A stretch of DNA of 14,212 bases from an uncultured Clostridia bacterium (GCA_948857205.1 CAQPRV010000005.1:1-14212); one strand, 5' to 3'; positions 1 to 7,154 are shown, counted from the stretch's first letter. Numbers and translations: made by a program. Notes: generated from the sequence alone by a model not told the origin.

Positions 1-56
1 AATAAACCAATATAGTATAATTTTTTAAAAACTCTAAAATGCTTTGCCGTTCTATG

Positions 57-341
57 TTATGTATTTCCGCTGATATGTTCTTGTAATTTGGATAACGGAT
101 ATTTTGTACTTAAATCATTTACATAGAAATAATCGTGTTCATTAAAGAATAGGTACAAGCTATCTTTAATAATTACTCTATGGGGCTCTACATACGCTAA
201 ATTGGTATGTTCAATAATTCTTAGACAACCATTGATTATCTGTGGCTGTTCCTTTCCTTTAAATTTTAAACGGCACGCCCATTCGATTTTAGAGAGTAAT
301 TCTTTACTCATATTGATTTCTTTTTTTGTTATTTGTAACAT
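57..341 (-). CDS. Unrecognised small protein (94 aa)
   Basis: I do not recognise this protein and assign no function. It is about 94 residues long, soluble, with no signal peptide or membrane segment, and rich in charged and aromatic residues (for example LYLFFNEHDYFYVND). The start at 341 is chosen because AGGAGG (355-360, complement) lies 13 bases upstream. A longer reading from 368 would put the ribosome site inside the gene, and a shorter one from the ATG at 311 has only a weak AAAGAA-type site. The gene lies just downstream of an intrinsic terminator (380-409), so it depends on read-through or on a promoter in the terminator-proximal region. It has somewhat more G/C-containing codons than the neighbouring housekeeping genes and sits next to tRNA-Gln, which would fit an acquired gene, but that is inference only. 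Confidence 0.5.
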   Translation of the reverse strand: MLQITKKEINMSKELLSKIEWACRLKFKGKEQPQIINGCLRIIEHTNLAYVEPHRVIIKDSLYLFFNEHDYFYVNDLSTKYPLSKLQEHISGNT

Positions 342-379
342 AATACCACAAAAACCTCCTTTTTTCAATATTTTTGGTC

Positions 380-409
380 AAAAAAAGACCGTTTCTTTTG
401 AAACGGTTT
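380..409 (-). terminator. Intrinsic terminator downstream of the tRNA pair
   Basis: Read on the minus strand, a perfect 8-bp stem (ACCGTTTC/GAAACGGT, 388-395 and 400-407) with a 4-base loop, extended by an A-T and a G-T pair, is followed by seven T (complement of 380-386). This is a standard Rho-independent terminator for the tRNA-His/tRNA-Gln transcript. The ribosome site of the small ORF begins only about 20 bases further on, so it could also act as an attenuator for that ORF. Confidence 0.85.
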
Positions 410-419
410 AAGTTTTTGT

Positions 420-486
420 GTTCATCAAACTTTTTGATAGTCTTGAAATTAAGTTATATCAAGGCTTCCAAAAAGTTCGACGAAAC
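420..486 (-). repeat. Imperfect inverted repeat between tRNA-Gln and the terminator
   Basis: Arms at 420-436 and 469-486 are complementary over 17 bp, with one bulged base and two positions that become G-U pairs in the minus-strand RNA. An inner 5-bp stem (442-446 with 459-463, CTTGA/TCAAG) nests inside. The G-U pattern suggests an RNA hairpin rather than a DNA site. It could be the 3' trailer of the tRNA transcript, a small RNA, or a decayed miniature element. Confidence 0.55.
434..462 (-). promoter_or_regulatory. Weak candidate promoter inside the inverted repeat
   Basis: On the minus strand TTGATA (457-462) and TATCAA (434-439) are separated by exactly 17 bases. They match the -35 consensus at 5 of 6 and the -10 consensus at 4 of 6 positions. 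If used, transcription would start just upstream of the terminator at 380-409 and lead to the small ORF at 57-341. Such matches occur by chance in AT-rich DNA, so this is weak. Confidence 0.25.
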
Positions 487-493
487 TTCTTAT

Positions 494-568
494 TGGCTGG
501 GCTGGCTAGATTCGAACTAGCGCATGCCAGAGTCAAAGTCTGGTGCCTTACCGCTTGGCTACAGCCCA
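494..568 (-). tRNA. tRNA-Gln (anticodon TTG)
   Basis: The complement folds as a complete 75-nt tRNA with encoded CCA. The acceptor stem is TGGGCTG/CAGCCCA with discriminator G. The anticodon loop CTTTGAC carries TTG, read by glutaminyl-tRNA synthetase. The T loop is TTCGAAT. It lies 14 bases downstream of tRNA-His and is almost certainly cotranscribed with it. Confidence 0.96.
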
Positions 569-582
569 ATATATAAAACAAA

Positions 583-660
583 TGGGGTGGAAGATGGGAC
601 TCGAACCCACGATCTCCAGTGCCACAAACTGGCGCGTTAACCAGCTACGCCACATCCACC
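583..660 (-). tRNA. tRNA-His (anticodon GTG)
   Basis: The complement is a tRNA with anticodon GTG in loop TTGTGGC, T loop TTCGAGT and encoded CCA. The extra 5' G (position -1, base 660) faces C73, the hallmark identity pair for histidyl-tRNA synthetase. The acceptor stem GTGGATG/CTTCCAC contains one U-U mismatch at positions 6-67; all other pairs hold. Confidence 0.96.
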
Positions 661-696
661 ATGTTAAAATATTAATACAATTTCAACACAGTTAAT

Positions 697-726
697 ATTA
701 TAACCAATATCCACCCTATTTGTCAA
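697..726 (-). promoter_or_regulatory. Promoter of the tRNA-His/tRNA-Gln operon
   Basis: On the minus strand a perfect TTGACA (721-726) and a perfect TATAAT (697-702) are spaced 18 bases apart, about 37 bases upstream of tRNA-His. A strong sigma-A promoter is expected for a stable RNA operon. The -35 box lies only 19 bases beyond the stop codon of the cyclophilin gene, with no obvious terminator between, so read-through from the radA operon is possible. Confidence 0.85.
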
Positions 727-745
727 CCACTTTTTAAATATTTTA

Positions 746-1534
746 TTAATTTCCTAAACTACTTGGATCTATACCATATTGTTTATACATCCAAGTTGTA
801 TAATCAAAAGGAGTTAAAGTCTCAGGTAAGTTATAATCAATACCCATAGTATCAACTTTCAAAGAAGAAATTTTTGGAGGATTTACAGGTGTACTAACTT
901 CTGAATTGCCACTTTGTTCAGCATTATCAGCTGCTTTAACTTCTACTTCTTCTATTTTATGAACAATATCCAAACCTTCAATTACCTTTCCAAAAGAAGT
1001 ATAATTTCCATTTAAAGAAGAAGTTGCTTTTGTAACAATAAAAAACTGAGAACTTCCTGAGTTATATGATTCTTCTGATAAAGATGATGAATATGAAGTA
1101 TAATCATTTCTAGCCATACCAATAACACCTTCTTCAAATTTTAAAGTATTGTTAACACCATTTGAAACAAATTCTCCTTTTATTGAATATTCTTTATCTT
1201 CACCACCATCTTTTAAATCAGACAAAGATGCAGAACCTTGACCAGTTCCTTGTTTATCTCCACCTTGAATCATAAAATCTTTTACTATTCTATGAAAGGT
1301 TAATCCATCATAAAATCCACGATTTGCTAATGCAATAAAGTTTGATACAGTTTCAGGTGCTAATTTTGGATATAATTCTATTTTTATAGTTCCAAAATTT
1401 TCTACCTCCATTGTTGCAACTGGATTTTTTTCCTCTAAGGTAGCTTTTTTATAGAAGCCATAACCTACTCCTGCTATTAATACTATTACCAAAATTAAGG
1501 CAATTATCCAAATAATATTTTTTACTTTTTCCAT
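746..1534 (-). CDS. Membrane-anchored cyclophilin-type peptidyl-prolyl isomerase
   Basis: A 262-residue cyclophilin that catalyses cis-trans isomerisation of peptidyl-proline bonds during protein folding. Residues about 7-28 form one strongly hydrophobic helix with no lipobox cysteine, so the catalytic domain should be tethered outside the cell membrane. The cyclophilin core runs from about 38 to 197, with the catalytic FHR (80-82), IQGGD (89-93), QFFIVT (163-168) and a closing FGKVIEGLDIV segment. It is longer than cytoplasmic PpiB-type enzymes because of the anchor, an insert around 100-130 and a roughly 60-residue tail. AAAGGA lies upstream of the ATG. The gene begins 42 bases after the disA stop and is probably the last gene of the radA-disA operon. 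The family is secure; the substrates are unknown. Confidence 0.92.
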   Translation of the reverse strand: MEKVKNIIWIIALILVIVLIAGVGYGFYKKATLEEKNPVATMEVENFGTIKIELYPKLAPETVSNFIALANRGFYDGLTFHRIVKDFMIQGGDKQGTGQGSASLSDLKDGGEDKEYSIKGEFVSNGVNNTLKFEEGVIGMARNDYTSYSSSLSEESYNSGSSQFFIVTKATSSLNGNYTSFGKVIEGLDIVHKIEEVEVKAADNAEQSGNSEVSTPVNPPKISSLKVDTMGIDYNLPETLTPFDYTTWMYKQYGIDPSSLGN

Positions 1535-1576
1535 TCTATTGTTTCCTTTCTTTTGTGCTATTTAGTTCTTGCACAT

Positions 1577-2656
1577 TTAAATAATATTTTCAAATAAAAA
1601 TTGTTCTTGCATTCTTTTTAAAGATTGTTTTATTGTTCTTGCTCTAACTTCACCAATACCATCAACTTCATCTAAATCTTCTATATCTGCTGCTAATATA
1701 TGTTGAAATGATTTAAAGGAATCTACTAAATTTTCTACTATATTTGATGGCATTCTTGGTATTTTGCTTAGTATTCTATACCCTTTAGTATATACTGCTA
1801 TTTCATCATAGTTCTCGAAGTTTTCATAGCCTAGTATCTTAGCAATTGTTGTTTCTTTTAATAAGTCTTCATATGCTAATTCTTCTAAACTTTGTATAAC
1901 CTTTTCAGGTGTCCTTTTTTTCTTTCCAGATACTATATAGTCTTTTATTATTAGATTTTCTTCTCTTTCTAAACCACCTATTAATTCTTCTAATTGCATT
2001 TTTGCTAGTCTACCATCATCGCCTAATTCAAATATTTGCCTTTGAATTTCATCAACTATTCTCATTACCATTTCTGCTCTTTGTATTGCTATAATTACGT
2101 TTTCTAAGGTTACTATATCATTAAATTCGTATTCGTTTAAGGTGTTTAATTTATTATCAAATACTTTTTTATATTTTTCTAAAGTTTGTATTGCTTGATT
2201 TGCTTTATTTAATACTACATCTGTGTCTTCTAGTATGTATCTATCATTTCCTTTGAATACTGTAATAATACTTCTTCTTTGAGAAATACTTATTACTAAT
2301 TCTCCTGTTTGTTTTGCAGTTCGCTCTGCTGTTCTATGTCTTGTCCCAGTTTCTAAAGTAGTTATTTCATGTGATGGTATTAGTTGTGCATTTGCATACA
2401 GTATTTTTTTTAAATCTCCACTCAATACGATTGCTCCATCCATTTTTGCTAATTCATATAGTTTAGATGATGTGTAGTCTTCATTTATTGTAAAGCCTCC
2501 ATCTACTACTTGTTTTAGTACTTCGTTATTATCTGTTATTAGCAATAAGGCACCTGTTCTTGCCCTTAATATGTTTTCTAGTCCATCTCTTATTGGCGTG
2601 CCTGGAGCAATTAATTTTAAGATTTCAGTAATATTTTCTTCTTTTCCTTTTCTCAA
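1577..2656 (-). CDS. disA: DNA integrity scanning diadenylate cyclase DisA
   Basis: DisA condenses two ATP into cyclic di-AMP and, in studied Firmicutes, slows synthesis when it meets branched or recombining DNA. The 359-residue length is typical. The N-terminal DAC domain carries the DGA motif (73-75) and the GTRHRTAER block (104-112) that bind ATP and metal. A helical linker follows, and the C-terminal helix-hairpin-helix segment (DEVDGIGEVRARTIKQS, near 330-345) binds DNA. The start is a TTG at 2656, supported by GAAGGGAG nine bases upstream and by agreement with the family's N-terminus. No in-frame ATG fits better. It follows radA by 40 bases, the usual Firmicutes pairing. Its c-di-AMP product also controls potassium and cell-wall homeostasis in this group. 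Confidence 0.97.
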   Translation of the reverse strand: MRKGKEENITEILKLIAPGTPIRDGLENILRARTGALLLITDNNEVLKQVVDGGFTINEDYTSSKLYELAKMDGAIVLSGDLKKILYANAQLIPSHEITTLETGTRHRTAERTAKQTGELVISISQRRSIITVFKGNDRYILEDTDVVLNKANQAIQTLEKYKKVFDNKLNTLNEYEFNDIVTLENVIIAIQRAEMVMRIVDEIQRQIFELGDDGRLAKMQLEELIGGLEREENLIIKDYIVSGKKKRTPEKVIQSLEELAYEDLLKETTIAKILGYENFENYDEIAVYTKGYRILSKIPRMPSNIVENLVDSFKSFQHILAADIEDLDEVDGIGEVRARTIKQSLKRMQEQFLFENII

Positions 2657-2696
2657 TTTTAAAGGCTCCCTTCATTTCTTTGTTTTTGAGATTTTT

Positions 2697-4061
2697 TTAC
2701 TTCAATCCTACTTTTTTTATTGCTTCATTTACATTTCTAACACATATTATATCTAATTTATAATTATCTTTCAAGTCTTTTTTGTTACTTTCTGGTATTA
2801 TGCAAGTTTTAAAGCCTAGTTTTTCTGATTCTTTTAGTCTCTTTTCTATGTAGTTTATCCTTCTAACTTCACCTGTTAAACCAACTTCTCCCATTATTAC
2901 CATATCTTTTGGGATTGATATATTTTTGAAACTTGATACTGCAACTAAGCATATTCCTAAATCTATTGATGGTTCATTTATTTTTAAGCCTCCTACTACA
3001 TTTAAATAAACATCTTGTGTTCCTAATAATATTCCTGACTTTTTTTCTAACACTGCTATTAATAGTGCTAGCCTATTAAAGTCTATTCCATTTGCTGTTC
3101 TTTTTGGATATCCATATATTGTTTGAGCTGTTAAGGCTTGTAGTTCTACTAATACTGGTCTTGTTCCTTCCATACTTGATACTATACAAGAACCTGCTGG
3201 ATTATCTTCTCTCTCAGATATTAAAATGTCAGAAGGATTTAATATCTCACACATTCCTTCTTCTCTCATTTCAAACATTCCTATTTCGTTTGTTGAACCA
3301 AATCTGTTTTTAACACCTCTTAAAATTCTATATGAAAAATATCTTTCTCCTTCTAGATATAAAACAGTATCTACCATATGTTCTAATACTCTAGGACCTG
3401 CAATATTTCCTTCTTTGGTAACATGTCCAATTATTATTGTAGTTATACCTCTTGATTTACAAACTCTCATTACTTGAGATGTTATTTCTCTTACTTGACT
3501 GACACTACCAGCTGCTGCGGTTATTTCTTCTGAATACATTGTTTGTATAGAATCTATTATAACTAATTTAGGATTTGTGTCAATTATTGCTTGATTTACA
3601 ATATCAATATCTGTTTCACCTAAAAATAAAATGTCTTCATTATTAATTCCTAATCTGTCTGCTCTTAATTTTATTTGTTCAGCAGATTCCTCTCCTGAAA
3701 CATATAAAACTTTTCCCTCTCCTTTAACTTTATCACATATCTGTAAAATTAAGGTAGACTTACCTATTCCTGGTTCTCCTCCTAACAGGATTAAAGAGCC
3801 TTTTACAAGACCACCACCTAATACTCTGTCTAATTCTATAAATCCAGTTGAATTTTTTAAGGTTTCTTTAGCTTCATAAGAATTTAACTTTTGTGGTATA
3901 TTACTTTTATTTTCTTTAGGTTTTAAAGAGCTATTTTTGCTTTCAACGATTTTCTGTTCATAAAAAGTATTCCAATTATTACAAGCTGGACATTTACCAA
4001 GCCATTTACTAGATTCATTACCACATTCGCTACATACAAAAACAACTTTATTTTTTGCCAT
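2697..4061 (-). CDS. radA: DNA repair protein RadA
   Basis: RadA is a RecA-like ATPase that helps process recombination intermediates by driving branch migration. All expected parts are visible in 454 residues: an N-terminal four-cysteine zinc finger (C10, C13, C24, C27); a RecA-type core with Walker A GEPGIGKST (95-103) and Walker B LVIID (166-170); the RadA signature KNRFGS (251-256); and a C-terminal Lon-protease-like domain. AAGGAG lies 7 bases before the ATG. RadA in Bacillus interacts functionally with DisA, consistent with the adjacent disA downstream. clpC, often upstream in Firmicutes, is not here; a roughly 250-base gap with a long hairpin precedes radA instead. Confidence 0.97.
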   Translation of the reverse strand: MAKNKVVFVCSECGNESSKWLGKCPACNNWNTFYEQKIVESKNSSLKPKENKSNIPQKLNSYEAKETLKNSTGFIELDRVLGGGLVKGSLILLGGEPGIGKSTLILQICDKVKGEGKVLYVSGEESAEQIKLRADRLGINNEDILFLGETDIDIVNQAIIDTNPKLVIIDSIQTMYSEEITAAAGSVSQVREITSQVMRVCKSRGITTIIIGHVTKEGNIAGPRVLEHMVDTVLYLEGERYFSYRILRGVKNRFGSTNEIGMFEMREEGMCEILNPSDILISEREDNPAGSCIVSSMEGTRPVLVELQALTAQTIYGYPKRTANGIDFNRLALLIAVLEKKSGILLGTQDVYLNVVGGLKINEPSIDLGICLVAVSSFKNISIPKDMVIMGEVGLTGEVRRINYIEKRLKESEKLGFKTCIIPESNKKDLKDNYKLDIICVRNVNEAIKKVGLK

Positions 4062-4110
4062 GTTTAATCTCCTTCCTTCCTAAGGCACAAATCTGATTGG
4101 AAAAGAATTA

Positions 4111-4200
4111 AATTTTGGCTAAGAAAACAATTTGAAATTTATGAAATATACCAATTGTACGTCTATTAAATTTCAAATGCAGTTTGACAACGCCAAAATT
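4111..4200. repeat. Long imperfect inverted repeat upstream of radA
   Basis: Two nested stems face each other. The outer is a perfect 9-bp arm (AATTTTGGC at 4111-4119 with GCCAAAATT at 4192-4200). The inner is a perfect 12-bp arm (ATTTGAAATTTA at 4130-4141 with its complement at 4167-4178). Short internal loops lie between them and a 25-base region caps the structure. It lies in the radA leader, between the transketolase genes and radA. No T tract follows on either strand, so it is not a normal terminator. It could be a leader-RNA structure or a miniature inverted-repeat element. Confidence 0.5.
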
Positions 4201-4262
4201 ATAATTATTTTCAACCTTAATCTCATTCCTTCTTTTTTATGAACCAAATTTACTTGCTATTT

Positions 4263-4287
4263 AAATTTTTTTCAATTAAAAAAATTT
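4263..4287 (-). terminator. Possible weak terminator after the transketolase operon
   Basis: A perfect 10-bp stem made only of A-T pairs (4263-4272 with 4278-4287) with a 5-base loop lies 24 bases downstream of the stop of the transketolase C-terminal gene. There is no GC pair and no clean T tract after it, so termination would be weak. It is the only candidate in this position. Confidence 0.3.
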
Positions 4288-4311
4288 ATCTATTTTTAAG
4301 ACAAAATCTTT

Positions 4312-5253
4312 TTAATTCTTTTCCTTTGAAGCAAGAACTACTTTTATTATATCATCTGATGTAATCTTAAAAAATTTCATTAATTCTTCTGCCTTACCAG
4401 ATTTTCCAAAAGTATCTTCTATTCCCATTCTAATAAGTTTAGCAGGATATTTTGACGTTAAAACTTCTGAAATTGCAGAACCTAAGCCTCCAATAATATT
4501 ATGATCTTCAATTGAAATCAAACTTTTAGTTTCTTTGGCACAATTTAAAATTACTTGTTCATCAATTGGCTTAATTGTATGCATATCAATAACTCTAATA
4601 AAAACTCCCTGTTTTTCTAAGGATTCTTTAGCTTTTATTGCTTCTGATACTGTTACACCTGTTGCAAAAATTGTTGCATCTTCTCCATCTCCAATTTGAA
4701 TTGCTTTTCCTATTTCAAATTTAGTGTTATTTTCATATATTATAGGTGTTTTCATTCTTGCTAATCTTACATAAACTGGACCTTTTATTTTTGATATTTC
4801 TTTAATTGCCCATTTTGTTTGTGTGTCATCTGATGTAGATATAACCGTCATATTTGGCAAAGTTCTCATTAAAGCTAAATCCTCTATCATTTGATGTGTT
4901 GCTCCATCTTCTCCGACTGTAATTCCACAATGAGTTGCACATATTTTTACATTTAAATTTGGGTAACAAATACTGTTTCTTATTTGATCATAAGCTCTTC
5001 CTGCAGCAAATACTGCAAAGGTACTTGCATATGGTATCTTTCCACAAGTGGCAAATCCAGCAGCAGTAGACATCATATTTGCTTCTGCAATTCCCATATC
5101 AAAAAATCTATTAGGAAATTTTTTCGCAAATAAATCTGTTTTTGTCGCTCCAGCTAAATCTGCATCTAATACAACTATGTCATTATTTTCTTTTCCTAGT
5201 TCTAATAAAGCTTCACCATAACTCTCTCGAGTTGCCTTTTTTTCTTCTTTCAT
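4312..5253 (-). CDS. Transketolase, C-terminal subunit
   Basis: This is the pyrimidine-binding plus C-terminal half of a two-gene transketolase, which moves two-carbon units between sugar phosphates in the non-oxidative pentose phosphate pathway. From the chosen start it is 313 residues, typical for the split subunit. It carries TRESYGEALLELG near the N-terminus, the catalytic glutamate in MGIAEANM (E57) that activates thiamine diphosphate, and a C-terminal transketolase domain from about residue 185. The reading frame is open up to 5319, but the ATG at 5253 is preferred: AAAGGA lies about 8-9 bases before it, and the upstream extension is lysine-rich and unlike the family. The N-terminal subunit gene ends 75 bases upstream and the two products should form one enzyme. 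Confidence 0.93.
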   Translation of the reverse strand: MKEEKKATRESYGEALLELGKENNDIVVLDADLAGATKTDLFAKKFPNRFFDMGIAEANMMSTAAGFATCGKIPYASTFAVFAAGRAYDQIRNSICYPNLNVKICATHCGITVGEDGATHQMIEDLALMRTLPNMTVISTSDDTQTKWAIKEISKIKGPVYVRLARMKTPIIYENNTKFEIGKAIQIGDGEDATIFATGVTVSEAIKAKESLEKQGVFIRVIDMHTIKPIDEQVILNCAKETKSLISIEDHNIIGGLGSAISEVLTSKYPAKLIRMGIEDTFGKSGKAEELMKFFKITSDDIIKVVLASKEKN

Positions 5254-5328
5254 AAGACTCATCCTTTCATAATTGATTTTATTTTTAAGTTTGAACTTTA
5301 ATTTTATATTACTCTCCAAATAATATAA

Positions 5329-6144
5329 CTAAATTTCTTTTATTGCTTGGTTATATTGCTCTTCATTTGGTGCTTTTCCATGCCAACTAACCTGATTTTC
5401 CATAAAAGATACTCCTTTTCCTTTTGTGGTTTTTGCTATTATACAGGTTGGCTTTCCTTTTACATTTTTTGCTACTTCAAAAGCCTTTATTATTTCATCT
5501 ATATTATGACCATCTATGTTTATTATCTCAAAACCAAAACTCTTAAATTTTTGGTCTATTGGATATGAACTCATAACTTCTTCTATTGTTCCATCTATTT
5601 GTAAATTGTTATTATCTATAATTATACATAAGTTATCTAGTTTATATTTACTAGATGCCATCGCCGCTTCCCATATTTGCCCTTCTTCTATTTCACCATC
5701 TCCTAGTATACAATATACTCTATATTTTTTGTTATCTAATTTGGCACTTATTGCCATACCATTTGCAACTGATAACCCCTGACCTAAAGATCCTGATGTC
5801 ATATCTACACCTGGAACTTTATTCATATCTGGATGTCCTTGTAATTTACTCTCTATTTTTCTAAAACTTTGTAGTTCTTCTTTTTGAAAATATCCTCTGT
5901 TTGATAAACAACTATATAATGCTGGTGAACAATGTCCTTTTGATAATACCAATCTATCTCTTTCTTCCCATAATGGATTTTTTTCATCAAGGTTCATTTC
6001 CTTAAAATACAAAACTGTTAGTATATCGGCTATAGAAAGTGATCCTCCTGGATGTCCCGATTGTGCTTTGTATACTTGCTCTATTATACCTTTTCTGATT
6101 TCTTTTGCTTTTTCTTGCAAAAAAATTATTTCATCCTTTTCCAT
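5329..6144 (-). CDS. Transketolase, N-terminal subunit
   Basis: This is the diphosphate-binding half of the split transketolase and partners with the gene immediately downstream. Visible in 271 residues are SGHPGGSLS (29-37), the SKGH histidine (71), QGHP (102-105) and the thiamine diphosphate/Mg motif GDGE (148-151), which ends at NNN (178-180). The length matches other stand-alone N-terminal subunits, so this is a natural split and not a frameshifted full-length gene. A spacer of about 75 bases and a separate ribosome site for the second gene support this. The ribosome site here (GAAGGG) lies about 13 bases before the ATG, slightly far. It is the first gene of its transcript, and no convincing promoter could be picked out of the AT-rich leader. 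Confidence 0.93.
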   Translation of the reverse strand: MEKDEIIFLQEKAKEIRKGIIEQVYKAQSGHPGGSLSIADILTVLYFKEMNLDEKNPLWEERDRLVLSKGHCSPALYSCLSNRGYFQKEELQSFRKIESKLQGHPDMNKVPGVDMTSGSLGQGLSVANGMAISAKLDNKKYRVYCILGDGEIEEGQIWEAAMASSKYKLDNLCIIIDNNNLQIDGTIEEVMSSYPIDQKFKSFGFEIINIDGHNIDEIIKAFEVAKNVKGKPTCIIAKTTKGKGVSFMENQVSWHGKAPNEEQYNQAIKEI

Positions 6145-6264
6145 ACTAAATATTCTTCCCTTCTTTAATGGTTTAATTGTAAATAAAAAATTTATAATTT
6201 TGGATAAATTTTAAACTTTTACTTTGTATTTTACCTTTTATCTGCTTTTTTATTATATATTTCC

Positions 6265-6288
6265 TAACTAATTATATATAATTAGTTA
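6265..6288. repeat. Perfect 24-bp palindrome overlapping a stop codon
   Basis: Bases 6265-6288 equal their own reverse complement (TAACTAATTATA and its mirror). The stop codon of the truncated HAD gene (6286-6288) is its outer end. All but two pairs are A-T and no T tract follows on the minus strand, so it is a poor intrinsic terminator. It may be the 3' end structure of the dtd transcript or a scar of the event that removed the rest of the HAD gene. Confidence 0.6.
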
Positions 6289-6549
6289 TTTCATGAATAT
6301 ATCTATATATTTCTCCCAAATTTTTACCCCTGGCATAAAATTAGCTTCTAAAATAATTTGTTTATGATATTTACTTAAAAAGCCTTCTATTTCTTCATAC
6401 GGCCATTGAAATCTATCTTGAAATCTTAATTTTCTGTTATCTATTTTACTATTTTGTTGCAAATCTATCATATCGTATAATTCTGAATAAACTCTCCATT
6501 CTTTCTCTGAATCAAATACTACTCCATCTAAATCTATTCCTATTTTCAT
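6286..6549 (-). CDS. Truncated HAD-type 5'-nucleotidase-like protein (87 aa)
   Basis: The N-terminus MKIGIDLDGVVFDSE is the catalytic DxD motif (D6, D8) of HAD phosphatases, of the kind seen in 5'(3')-deoxyribonucleotidase-like proteins. From memory these are roughly twice this length. Homology seems to continue through the cap region to NFMPGVK (about 72-78), after which the sequence departs (IWEKYIDIFMK) and stops. The threonine, lysine and DD motifs needed for catalysis are missing. I could not find them in any frame of the 141 bases downstream, so this looks like a 3'-truncated gene rather than a frameshift. It is well translated in principle: AGGAGA precedes the ATG and only 3 bases separate it from the NUDIX stop. 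It is probably inactive as an enzyme. Confidence 0.6.
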   Translation of the reverse strand: MKIGIDLDGVVFDSEKEWRVYSELYDMIDLQQNSKIDNRKLRFQDRFQWPYEEIEGFLSKYHKQIILEANFMPGVKIWEKYIDIFMK

Positions 6550-6552
6550 ATT

Positions 6553-7119
6553 TCATAGTTCTCCTAACAATTTTTTATTTAACTTTTTATAAATGTTATC
6601 TACAATCCATTTCTCACTTGATACTTTTTCAATATCTTCTATATTTACCCATTTAACCCCACTATTCTCATCTTCTTTTATTCGTAATTCTTCCTTTTCA
6701 TCTACTTCTAATAAATATGCTAAATTTAAGTGTACATGAGAAGATACATATTTACCCTTTTTTACATGACCTTTAACACATATAATCTCTAGTGAAAATA
6801 TATTATCTTCAAGTATTTTTACATTTTTGACTCCTGTTTCTTCTTTTAATTCACGAATTGCTACATTTAATAAATCTGTTTCTCCATCTGCATGACCTCC
6901 TGTCCATGCCCATGATTTATATATATTATGATATATCATTAAAACCTTTGATTTTTCTTTATTAACTACCCAAGATGATGCTGTAAAATGCCCAAATTCA
7001 TTATTTCTAGTAAGTACATCATCAAATGTATCTATATATTTTAATATTGTATGTTTATCTTTTTCTTCTTGCTCATTATATGGTTTATAGTTTTTTATTT
7101 GTTCTATCAAATTTCTCAT
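6553..7119 (-). CDS. NUDIX hydrolase
   Basis: A 188-residue hydrolase of the NUDIX superfamily, which cleaves nucleoside diphosphates linked to another group. The box lies at about 75-97: GHADGETDLLNVAIRELKEE followed by TGV. The REUxEExGU half with its metal-binding glutamates is intact. The first conserved glutamate is shifted by one position (GHADGE instead of the usual GHVEPGE), a variant I associate with the GGHADG subgroup of Firmicutes NUDIX proteins. AGGAG lies about 7 bases before the ATG. It is the middle gene of dtd-NUDIX-HAD, 35 bases after dtd. A role in clearing damaged or unwanted nucleotides would fit the neighbours, but the substrate cannot be told. Confidence 0.88.
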   Translation of the reverse strand: MRNLIEQIKNYKPYNEQEEKDKHTILKYIDTFDDVLTRNNEFGHFTASSWVVNKEKSKVLMIYHNIYKSWAWTGGHADGETDLLNVAIRELKEETGVKNVKILEDNIFSLEIICVKGHVKKGKYVSSHVHLNLAYLLEVDEKEELRIKEDENSGVKWVNIEDIEKVSSEKWIVDNIYKKLNKKLLGEL

Positions 7120-7154
7120 TATTATCTCCTAAATTTAATATTTTTTTATTAGCT

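Noticed and set aside
202..411. Plus-strand 69-codon ORF
   Set aside because: It lies opposite the minus-strand small ORF and across its terminator, has no ribosome site and no recognisable protein character.
4173..4226. Minus-strand 17-residue ORF reading MRLRLKIIIILALSNCI, like a lipoprotein signal start
   Set aside because: The AGAAGG site is almost touching the ATG, the lipobox is not canonical (LSNC) and nothing follows it. It is most likely chance in an AT-rich leader.
5329..6144. Idea that the two transketolase genes are one gene broken by a frameshift
   Set aside because: Both halves have normal split-subunit lengths, proper domain boundaries, separate ribosome sites and a 75-base spacer, matching the known two-subunit form.
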